NCBI GenBank assembly: GCA_900316385.1
Contig: ONCP01000005.1
Coordinates: 13,186-77,185, forward strand
DNA from: an uncultured Eubacteriales bacterium
Lineage (GTDB): Bacteria > Bacillota > Clostridia > Oscillospirales > Acutalibacteraceae
Direction: 5' to 3'
Length of the DNA: 64,000 nt
Below are positions 43,494-49,664 of the stretch, in pieces. Below the pieces are notes generated by a model. The model saw only the letters and a program-made list of their open reading frames with translations, had not been told where the DNA came from and did no database searches. The position numbers and the translations under genes were made by a program. Position 1 is the stretch's first letter; every line of letters starts with the position of its first letter.

Positions 43494-43552
43494 AGGATAC
43501 GTATCCTATTTTAATTAAATACATTCTATCACATTTTCTTTGCAAAATGTGA
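43494..43552 (-). promoter_or_regulatory. Two palindromes in the control region of the giant surface gene
   Basis: AGGATACGTATCCT (43494-43507) is a perfect palindrome 21 bases before the start codon. TCACATTTT and AAAATGTGA (43529-43552) form a perfect nine-base inverted repeat next to a minus-strand TAGAAT (43523-43528) that could be the -10 box. Binding by one or two regulators is inferred. Confidence 0.6.
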
Positions 43553-43703
43553 GGAATTACGAAATTTTGTATGAATGCACAAACAGAAAACCCTTTGATT
43601 GTGCAATGTTACAAAGTTTTGAGCAAGCCCGACAACGCCTCCGCGCCGTCCGACACGGAAAAAACTACTTTCCGTTTTCAACTTTCAACTTAAGGTGCGG
43701 CAC

Positions 43704-43731
43704 TTGACATTTTCGGCTGTTATGGTAGAAT
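43704..43731 (+). promoter_or_regulatory. Promoter of the murT-like gene
   Basis: TTGACA and TAGAAT are separated by 16 bases, 48 bases before the ATG. Confidence 0.65.
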
Positions 43732-43779
43732 GTGATAGTCGGAAATAATAATTATATATATATTGAAACAGAGGTAAAT

Positions 43780-45165
43780 ATGTTAAAATTCTATTTCGCT
43801 CTCTGGGTGAGTAAGTTTTCGTCCCTGATTTTCAGGATACTCGCCAAGGTCTCGAGCAGAAAGGGCACGAACCTGCCGGGTCAGATCGCTTTGAACATCT
43901 GTCCCGATTTCCTCACAAAGGTAGGCAAGCCCGAAAAAATCATAGCCGTAACGGGCACGAACGGCAAAACCACCACCGCGAACTTTGTCTCTAACATTCT
44001 TGAGGACAACGGCAAAAGAGTCATCAACAACCGCGCGGGCTCCAACATCGCGTCGGGTATCGCGACAGCTCTGCTCTCGGGCGTGGGTCTTCGCAACAAG
44101 ACCAAGGGAGACGTAGCCGTGCTCGAGGTTGACGAGCGCTCGGCTCCGAGGGTTTTCCCCTATGTTCACCCCGATTACTTTGTGATCACCAACCTTCTGC
44201 GCGACACCACAAACCGCGAGCCGCACCCTCACTTTGTGTTTGAGCTTTTTGACAAGTCGCTTCCCGACACCACTCTGATGGTGCTCAACGGCGACGATAT
44301 CCTTGCCTCGCGCCTGAAAAAGGACAACAAGCGCCTTTATTACGGGATAGAGTCCCTTGACGGCGACCGCGACTCGAGCTTCAACATCATCAACGATATG
44401 CGCGTGTGTCCCGAGTGCCACACTCCGCTTGAGTTCAGCCACGTTCGCTACAACCATATCGGCAAGGTGAAGTGTCCGAGCTGCGGACTTTGCTCTCCCG
44501 AGGCGGACTTCGATCTCAAAGCTATCGATCTCAAAGACCGCAAAATCACCGTCAGGGAAAGCGACGGCGACAAAACCTATCCGCTCATCTCCGAGTCGAG
44601 CTTCCATCTTTACGACGAGCTCGCCGCGATCGCTGTTCTCAGGGCCTACGGTCTCAGCTCAGACGAGGTCGCCGCGTCGTTCTCAAAGCTCAAGGTGCTT
44701 GAGTCGCGTTACAGAGAGGACGTTATCGGCGGCGTGAAGGTAGTCGCTCATATGGCAAAGGGTCAGACGGCTCCCGCGTGCTCCGTTGTTTTTGACCACG
44801 TTAGAGGTCTTGAGGGCAAGAAGGAGATCGTCCTCGCCATTGAGGACGCTCACAAAAACATTCATTCCTCGGAGAATATGGCGTTTTTGTATGACACCGA
44901 CTTTGAGTTCCTGAACGATGACGATATCGAGAGGATCGTTGTTGTGGGAGTCAGAGCCAAGGACATCCTCTGCCGACTTCTTATCGCGGGGATCCCCGCT
45001 GAGAAGATCGCGACAGTCGAGAGTGAGGACGACATTCTTGACGTTCTCGAGCTCAGAGAGGGTCTTGACGTGTACATTCTCTACGAGGTTTATCAGATCG
45101 TTATTTACAACAAGATCAAGGCGCTGATCGAGCGCGCAATGGAGGGAAAAGCCGATGAAAATTGA
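43780..45165 (+). CDS. MurT-like Mur ligase domain protein (DUF1727), divergent
   Basis: MurT with GatD amidates the D-glutamate of lipid II in Gram-positive bacteria. This 461-residue protein has the Mur ligase ATP site GTNGKTTT at 59-66, a middle domain with VLNGDD, a zinc ribbon (Cys 210, 213, 232, 235) and a C-terminal DUF1727 domain. It differs from normal MurT where KNPAG-type sequence is expected (MAKGQTAPA near 325-333) and where the ADG-D-SW segment should be (IHSSENMAFLYDTDFE). It overlaps the GatD-like gene by 11 bases. ATP binding seems intact, but amidation of lipid II is doubtful. The start at 43780 follows GAGGT. Confidence 0.85.
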   Translation: MLKFYFALWVSKFSSLIFRILAKVSSRKGTNLPGQIALNICPDFLTKVGKPEKIIAVTGTNGKTTTANFVSNILEDNGKRVINNRAGSNIASGIATALLSGVGLRNKTKGDVAVLEVDERSAPRVFPYVHPDYFVITNLLRDTTNREPHPHFVFELFDKSLPDTTLMVLNGDDILASRLKKDNKRLYYGIESLDGDRDSSFNIINDMRVCPECHTPLEFSHVRYNHIGKVKCPSCGLCSPEADFDLKAIDLKDRKITVRESDGDKTYPLISESSFHLYDELAAIAVLRAYGLSSDEVAASFSKLKVLESRYREDVIGGVKVVAHMAKGQTAPACSVVFDHVRGLEGKKEIVLAIEDAHKNIHSSENMAFLYDTDFEFLNDDDIERIVVVGVRAKDILCRLLIAGIPAEKIATVESEDDILDVLELREGLDVYILYEVYQIVIYNKIKALIERAMEGKADEN

Positions 45166-45862
45166 AGTTCTTTTTCCTGACGTCGCCAACCTTTACGGCG
45201 ACCTGTACAACGTAAAATATCTGGCTCAGTGCGCCGACTGCGAGGTCATCAACACAGGCCTCAACGACGCGCCCGCCTTTCTCAGCGAAAAGGTCGATAT
45301 GATCTGTATGTCGCCGATGCCCGAGTTCGCTCAGGAGCTCGCCGTCAAAAAGCTCGCTCCTTATAAGGACAGGCTCAAAAAGCTCATCGCGGACGGCACC
45401 GTGTTCTTTGTGACGGGCAACGCGCTCGAGATCTTCGGTCAGTACATTGAGAACGAGGACAAGAGCAGGGTGGAATGTCTCGGACTTTTTGACACCTACG
45501 CCAAGCGCGATATGCTCAACCGCTACAACGCGCTTTTCCTCGGCGAGTTCGGCGAAATGAAGATCGCGGGCTTTAAGGCTCAGTTCTCGCACTCCTACGG
45601 CGGCGACAACACCGACCGCCTGTTCAAGAGGATCAAGGGCGCGGGTCTCAACCCCGACGACGACGGCGAGGGTATCAGGGTCAACAACTTCTTCGGCACC
45701 TACCTCATCGGTCCGCTGCTCGTGATGAATCCCGATTTTACAAAATATCTGCTCAAGCTCGCGGGCGCCGAGGTCAAAAGCCTCAGATTTGAAGCCGAGA
45801 TCCGCTCCGCATACGAGCAAAGGCTCAAGGAATTTGAAAAGCCCGACATAGAATTGGCATAA
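45155..45862 (+). CDS. GatD-like protein lacking both glutaminase catalytic residues
   Basis: The 235-residue protein aligns along its length with GatD, the class I glutaminase of the MurT/GatD complex: ANLYGDLYN near 11, LGLFDTY near 109 and GTYLIGPLLVMNP near 181. In GatD the nucleophile elbow reads TICGGYQ and the late motif GTYLHGP. Here they read FVTGNALEIFG (85-95) with no cysteine, and GTYLIGP with Ile at 185 in place of His. The ENHGGR region is also lost. It is therefore not expected to hydrolyse glutamine. Overlap with the murT-like gene implies a stable complex with a changed role. Confidence 0.83.
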   Translation: MKIEVLFPDVANLYGDLYNVKYLAQCADCEVINTGLNDAPAFLSEKVDMICMSPMPEFAQELAVKKLAPYKDRLKKLIADGTVFFVTGNALEIFGQYIENEDKSRVECLGLFDTYAKRDMLNRYNALFLGEFGEMKIAGFKAQFSHSYGGDNTDRLFKRIKGAGLNPDDDGEGIRVNNFFGTYLIGPLLVMNPDFTKYLLKLAGAEVKSLRFEAEIRSAYEQRLKEFEKPDIELA

Positions 45863-45865
45863 GTA

Positions 45866-45893
45866 AAAGCTCCCGAATTCGGGAGCTTTTTTG
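45866..45893. terminator. Terminator after the GatD-like gene
   Basis: AAAAGCTCCCGAATTCGGGAGCTTTT is nearly a perfect palindrome and is followed by T, so it can end transcription in both directions. Confidence 0.85.
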
Positions 45894-45920
45894 TTTAGGT
45901 TGCCGCCGTAAGCGCGGCTT

Positions 45921-46238
45921 TTATTTTTTGCGTTTTTTCGGAGCAGGCAGAGCGTCCGCCGTCCTCCTCAGGAGCTCCGCCATCAGCTCTCTGTCCTCGG
46001 GAGCTTCCACAAGGAGCATTTCCTTGGCTCCCTCGTACGGAAGCTCAAGGGGAGCGTCGGGCAAAAGCGCCCTTGCCGCTTCGACGGGCTTGATAAGGAA
46101 GCGGTTGTCGTAGATCCCGCCGACGACCTTGCCCTCAAAATAGATGATGTACTCGCCCATCATAGCGCGGTAGGTCACATCTCCCAAGCCGTCAAGCTGT
46201 TCGAGTATATAGTCCAGATATTCTTTTGATGACGCCAT
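45921..46238 (-). CDS. TfoX/Sxy N-terminal domain protein
   Basis: The 105-residue protein matches the stand-alone TfoX N-terminal domain: EYLDYILEQL, VTYRAMMGEYIIYFEGKVVGGIYDNRFLIKP. It ends with a basic PKKRKK tail. In Gram-negative bacteria TfoX/Sxy controls competence, but the short form in Firmicutes has no established function. AAGGAG precedes the ATG. It is 19 bases after the cytidine-deaminase-like gene on the same strand, so they may be cotranscribed. Confidence 0.88.
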   Translation of the reverse strand: MASSKEYLDYILEQLDGLGDVTYRAMMGEYIIYFEGKVVGGIYDNRFLIKPVEAARALLPDAPLELPYEGAKEMLLVEAPEDRELMAELLRRTADALPAPKKRKK

Positions 46239-46257
46239 TACGATTCTCCTTTTCGGA

Positions 46258-46719
46258 TTATTTCAAAGCTGTGCTATTAACAGTTTGATTGTATTTTTGG
46301 GCTTCATATCGTTCCCATCCCCACCAATTCGGTAACAGATCGTTTAGGGATACGGTTTCTCTTTTATCGTAATCGACCATGATTTCCATATCCTTGTTGC
46401 GCTTATCAAGCTGCAAAAAGAACTCACGGCACGCGCCGCAGGGCATACCGCTCGCCTTCTCCCCGGGCGGCAAATCTCTGAACGCGATCATTCGCTTTAC
46501 GACAGTTTGACCGCTGTCGGCGTACATTCTTAATGCCGCGACGCGTTCGGCGCAGAGATTCATAACACCGCTGCAGCCCTCTATGCAAAAGCCTGTAAAG
46601 ATCTGTCCGTTTTCCGCTTCGATAGCGCAAGTGACGTGATGCGCCGTAATAAAAGGCGACACATTCTCAGGGCGGTATTCCTTTTTCGCTGTTTCATATA
46701 GTTTTTGCCAAATATCCAT
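46258..46719 (-). CDS. Cytidine deaminase-like protein
   Basis: The 153-residue zinc-dependent deaminase has CAERVAALR near residue 56 (zinc Cys and catalytic Glu) and GMPCGACREFF near 90 (two zinc Cys). This is the tetrameric cytidine deaminase/blasticidin-deaminase layout, and the first part FTGFCIEGCSG is typical. Whether the substrate is cytidine or another nucleoside is unclear. The C-terminal LPNWWGWERYEAQKYNQ tail is unusual for plain Cdd. The start follows AGAGG. Confidence 0.87.
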   Translation of the reverse strand: MDIWQKLYETAKKEYRPENVSPFITAHHVTCAIEAENGQIFTGFCIEGCSGVMNLCAERVAALRMYADSGQTVVKRMIAFRDLPPGEKASGMPCGACREFFLQLDKRNKDMEIMVDYDKRETVSLNDLLPNWWGWERYEAQKYNQTVNSTALK

Positions 46720-46994
46720 TTATTTTATCCTCTTCTGAATATCCTCTACCGACGGTAATTGGTTCATCAGCGCACATATAACTTCCCGCAGAATAATTTT
46801 ATCACAAGCACAAAGATATATCAACACAAAGATACAGACCCTCCGTATAAAGGGAAGGTCTGAAAAATATAACAAATGTAATTGTTTTCTTAACGCCGCG
46901 ACCGCAGGAGCTATGCTCCGAGGACGCCTCAGTGGTTATTAAAAAAGAAACTCCAAAGTCCTTGCGAACTTTGGAGTAATAGATAACGTAATAA
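46720..46994. other. Intergenic region with two hairpins
   Basis: An imperfect hairpin CAGACC..GGTCTG lies at 46836-46863, and the rpsI terminator (ACTCCAAAGT/ACTTTGGAGT, then TTCTTTTTT on the minus strand) at 46944-46977. No gene is supported. Confidence 0.7.
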
Positions 46995-47396
46995 TTATCT
47001 CTTGGAGAACTGAGGCGCACGACGGGCTGCTTTGAGACCGTACTTCTTTCTTTCCTTCATTCTCGGGTCACGAGTGAGGAAGCCTGCCTTCTTGAGAGCG
47101 GGACGGAGAGCCTCGCTGTCGTACTGAAGAAGAGCTCTGGCGATACCGTGACGGATGGCGCCTGCCTGGCCTGTAACGCCGCCGCCGTTAACGCGGCAAA
47201 CAACGTCGAACTTCTCGCCTGTCTCGGTGAGGTTGAGGGGCTGGCGAACGATCAGCTTGAGTGTCTCGAGGCCGAAGTAATCGTCGATATCTCTGTCGTT
47301 GATCGTTACTTTACCTGTACCCTGATAAAGTCTTACGCGGGCTACGGAAGATTTTCTTCTTCCTGTACCGTAAAAATAAGGTGTCTTATCGTACAT
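46995..47396 (-). CDS. rpsI: 30S ribosomal protein S9
   Basis: S9 lies in the 30S head with its C-terminal tail reaching the P-site tRNA. The 133-residue product shows [34 protein letters not shown] and the terminal QFSKR. The ATG at 47396 is set by AAGGAGG nine bases upstream; an in-frame ATG nine bases earlier overlaps that site. It follows rplM by 17 bases. Confidence 0.96.
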   Translation of the reverse strand: MYDKTPYFYGTGRRKSSVARVRLYQGTGKVTINDRDIDDYFGLETLKLIVRQPLNLTETGEKFDVVCRVNGGGVTGQAGAIRHGIARALLQYDSEALRPALKKAGFLTRDPRMKERKKYGLKAARRAPQFSKR

Positions 47397-47413
47397 AATC
47401 GTCATCCTCCTTC

Positions 47414-47842
47414 TTAAGCTTCTACGGCCTCAGGCTTCTGAGCCTGATGGTTGTGTTCGGCGCCCTCAAAGAGACGGAGTCTGAGAAGCGCGTTTCTGCC
47501 GATAGTATTGGAAGGAATCATACCCTTAACGGCGAGCTCCATCGCCTTTGTGGGACGGGTAGCCATAAGAGTGTCGTAACGTGTTTCCTTTAAGTGACCG
47601 ATGTAGCCTGTGTGGCGCTGCCATTTCTTCTGAGTGAGCTTGTTGCCTGTCAGAACAGCGTCCTTGCAGTTGATGATGATTACGTGGTCGCCGCAATCAA
47701 CATGAGGTGTGAATGTAGTCTTGTGCTTGCCTCTTAAAAGAACGGCAGCCTGAGCGGCAACTCTGCCGAGGGGCTTGCCCGCAGCGTCGATTACATACCA
47801 CTTGCGATCGATTTCGCCTTTTTTAGCCATATAAGTTGACAT
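47414..47842 (-). CDS. rplM: 50S ribosomal protein L13
   Basis: L13 is an early-assembly 23S rRNA-binding protein. The 142-residue product has [37 protein letters not shown], and [26 protein letters not shown] precedes the ATG. The C-terminal [13 protein letters not shown] tail is normal for the family. It is the first gene of the standard rplM-rpsI operon. Confidence 0.96.
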   Translation of the reverse strand: MSTYMAKKGEIDRKWYVIDAAGKPLGRVAAQAAVLLRGKHKTTFTPHVDCGDHVIIINCKDAVLTGNKLTQKKWQRHTGYIGHLKETRYDTLMATRPTKAMELAVKGMIPSNTIGRNALLRLRLFEGAEHNHQAQKPEAVEA

Positions 47843-47878
47843 AGCGTTTCCTCCTGAACTTTTTTTGAATGCCTTGTA

Positions 47879-47907
47879 ATTATAAGCCTTTGGGAGCGCT
47901 TTGTCAA
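47879..47907 (-). promoter_or_regulatory. Promoter of the rplM-rpsI operon
   Basis: On the minus strand TTGACA (47902-47907) and TATAAT (47879-47884) have a 17-base spacer, leaving a short leader of about 30 bases. Confidence 0.8.
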
Positions 47908-48032
47908 CACTTTTTTCGGTAATTATTAAAATAGATTTTGTGTTCTTTCGTTTTCTCGTGTTTTCTCCTTTTTGCGCTTGTTTCCTGATTCGCGGATTTT
48001 GAAAAAATATTGCTAAAATCCCCGATTATATA

Positions 48033-48061
48033 TAGACTTTTCGCCCCAACATTGATATAAT
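48033..48061 (+). promoter_or_regulatory. Promoter of the glucokinase gene
   Basis: TAGACT and TATAAT are separated by 17 bases, 31 bases before the ATG. Confidence 0.6.
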
Positions 48062-48092
48062 TGTATTATAAAAATCAAGGGAGGGTTATCCT

Positions 48093-49064
48093 ATGGCAGT
48101 AGAATACAGAGTCGGAATAGATTTGGGCGGCACAAACATCGTCGCGGGCGTTGTTAAGCACGACACCAAGGCAAACGAATACGAGATCATCGCGAAGGCG
48201 GACTGCAAGACCGCTATCCCTCGTCCCGAGGCTGATGTGTGCGATTCGATGGCGGACGTTGTTAAAAAGGCGGTCAAAAAGGCGAAGCTCACGATGGACG
48301 ACATCGCCTATGTCGGAATCGGCGTTCCGGGGGCGGTCAATCCCCAGACGAGGATCGTCGAGACCTCGCCGAATCTTTTCTTCACCAACTGGGAAGTCAG
48401 CAAGATGATGGAGGAAAGGCTCCACAAGTATGTTAAGATCGAGAACGACGCCAACGCGGCGGCGCTCGGCGAGTTCCTTGCGGGCTCGGCAAAGGGCTGC
48501 AAGAACGCGGTTTGCATTACGCTGGGCACAGGCGTAGGCGGCGGAATTATCATTGACGGCAAGATTTACAGCGGCTCCAATTACGCGGGCGCGGAGCTCG
48601 GCCATATGGTAATCGTCAAGGACGGCAAAAAGTGCGGCTGCGGCAGACGCGGCTGCTGGGAGGCTTACGCCTCGGCTACGGCTCTGATCAACCAGACCAA
48701 GGAGGCGATCAGAGGCGAGAAGGCTGAGTTCTCTTATATGCTCGACGCGGTAGACGGCGATATCGACGCGGTCAACGGCAAAACTCCGTTTGACGCTATG
48801 AAGGACGGCGACGCTACGGGCAAGAAGGTTATTGACGAGTACGTAAGCTACCTCGCGTGCGGAATCGTTAATGTTATCAACATCTTCCAGCCCGACATCC
48901 TCTGTGTAGGCGGCGGCGTCAGCAAGCAGGGCGACACGCTGCTGGCTCCCGTGAGAGCGATCGTTGAGCAGGAGAGGATCACCAAGCACAACGACAAGCA
49001 GACACAGATCTGCGCCGCGACTCTCGGCAACGACGCGGGCATTATCGGCGCGGCGTGCCTATAA
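48093..49064 (+). CDS. ROK-family glucokinase
   Basis: The 323-residue protein phosphorylates glucose or a related sugar with ATP in the cytosol. It has the phosphate-binding GIDLGGTNIVAGV near residue 8, the sugar-site ENDANAAALGE near 116, GTGVGGGIIIDGKI near 141, and the ROK zinc motif CGCGRRGCWEAYAS near 182. This is the GlcK subgroup, with no N-terminal helix-turn-helix, so it is a kinase rather than a repressor. GGAGGG precedes the ATG. Confidence 0.94.
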   Translation: MAVEYRVGIDLGGTNIVAGVVKHDTKANEYEIIAKADCKTAIPRPEADVCDSMADVVKKAVKKAKLTMDDIAYVGIGVPGAVNPQTRIVETSPNLFFTNWEVSKMMEERLHKYVKIENDANAAALGEFLAGSAKGCKNAVCITLGTGVGGGIIIDGKIYSGSNYAGAELGHMVIVKDGKKCGCGRRGCWEAYASATALINQTKEAIRGEKAEFSYMLDAVDGDIDAVNGKTPFDAMKDGDATGKKVIDEYVSYLACGIVNVINIFQPDILCVGGGVSKQGDTLLAPVRAIVEQERITKHNDKQTQICAATLGNDAGIIGAACL

Positions 49065-49092
49065 ATTTAACGTTTAAACAATCCGATGAATT

Positions 49093-49120
49093 CGGGGCTG
49101 TCTGAGGCAGCCCCGTTTTT
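49093..49120 (+). terminator. Terminator of the glucokinase gene
   Basis: CGGGGCTG and CAGCCCCG arms with a seven-base loop are followed by TTTTTC. Confidence 0.85.
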
Positions 49121-49133
49121 CTTTATATAGACG

Positions 49134-49162
49134 GAAAAAAGCGGACAGCCTAAGCTGTCCGC
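49134..49162 (-). terminator. Terminator of small peptide A
   Basis: On the minus strand GCGGACAGC and GCTGTCCGC arms with a four-base loop are followed by TTTTTTCC. Confidence 0.85.
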
Positions 49163-49191
49163 CATCCAGACTAATTATGAATAATTATGAA

Positions 49192-49317
49192 TTACATTAA
49201 TTCATTAATTATAGCTCCGATGTCTTCGGAGTCAATGGGAACATTTTGAGAACCCTCCAGGCAGTCCGCAACCTCATATTCGATTTTCTCGATTTCGGGA
49301 GCTATGTACTGTTTCAT
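49192..49317 (-). CDS. Small peptide A (41 residues), paralogue of peptide B
   Basis: The peptide begins MKQYIAPEIEKIEYEVADCL and continues EGSQNVPIDSEDIGAIINEL. It has AGGAGG eight bases before the ATG, its own promoter (TTGCAA-17-TAAAAT) and a strong terminator, so it is a real gene. The first 20 residues match peptide B (49536-49649) while the rest differs, a conserved leader and variable end like that of some modified peptides. No maturation enzyme or transporter is nearby. Similar small MKKY-x-AP-E peptides occur in gut Clostridia as hypothetical proteins. Function is unknown. Confidence 0.75.
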   Translation of the reverse strand: MKQYIAPEIEKIEYEVADCLEGSQNVPIDSEDIGAIINELM

Positions 49318-49365
49318 AATTGCGTCCTCCTAAAGTTCTAATGATTTGTCTTTCGCAACAAAAAT

Positions 49366-49394
49366 ATTTTATCACTTTTCTAATCGTTTTGCAA
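49366..49394 (-). promoter_or_regulatory. Promoter of small peptide A
   Basis: On the minus strand TTGCAA (49389-49394) and TAAAAT (49366-49371) are separated by 17 bases. Confidence 0.6.
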
Positions 49395-49492
49395 GAGGTA
49401 AAAAGCTATTGTTTGGCGGAATTTTGCATATTTTATTCAAATATTTTTGTATAGTATGCACAAATTAGCCTGTCCGCGAAAGATTTTATCCT

Positions 49493-49524
49493 AAGGGGCT
49501 GCCGCCGAAGGCAGCCCCTTTTTT
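49493..49524. terminator. Hairpin terminator between peptides A and B
   Basis: GGGGCTGCC and GGCAGCCCC around a six-base loop are preceded by AA and followed by TTTTTT on the plus strand. On the minus strand, where peptide B is read, only TTAGG follows, so termination of that transcript may rest on the stem alone. Confidence 0.65.
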
Positions 49525-49535
49525 AAGTTGTTTCC

Positions 49536-49649
49536 TTACGGAATAAAATTGGTGATGTCCTCGCCTTCCTTGCCGATACCGGAAGTTCCGAGACACTCTT
49601 CAACCTCGTACTCGATCTTTTCGAGTTCAGGAGCTGTATATTTTTTCAT
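49536..49649 (-). CDS. Small peptide B (37 residues), cotranscribed with the secreted protein
   Basis: The peptide begins MKKYTAPELEKIEYEVEECL and ends GTSGIGKEGEDITNFIP. GGAGG lies eight bases before the ATG, and the start is 15 bases after the stop of the 737-residue secreted protein gene, so both are probably on one transcript. It shares the pattern K-Y-x-A-P-E-x-E-K-I-E-Y-E-V-x-x-C-L with peptide A. No signal peptide or membrane segment is present. Function is unknown. Confidence 0.72.
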   Translation of the reverse strand: MKKYTAPELEKIEYEVEECLGTSGIGKEGEDITNFIP

Positions 49650-49664
49650 TATATAATCCTCCAA

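Noticed and set aside
45155..45862. Functional GatD assignment
   Set aside because: Both catalytic residues are missing, so the enzyme name was not given.
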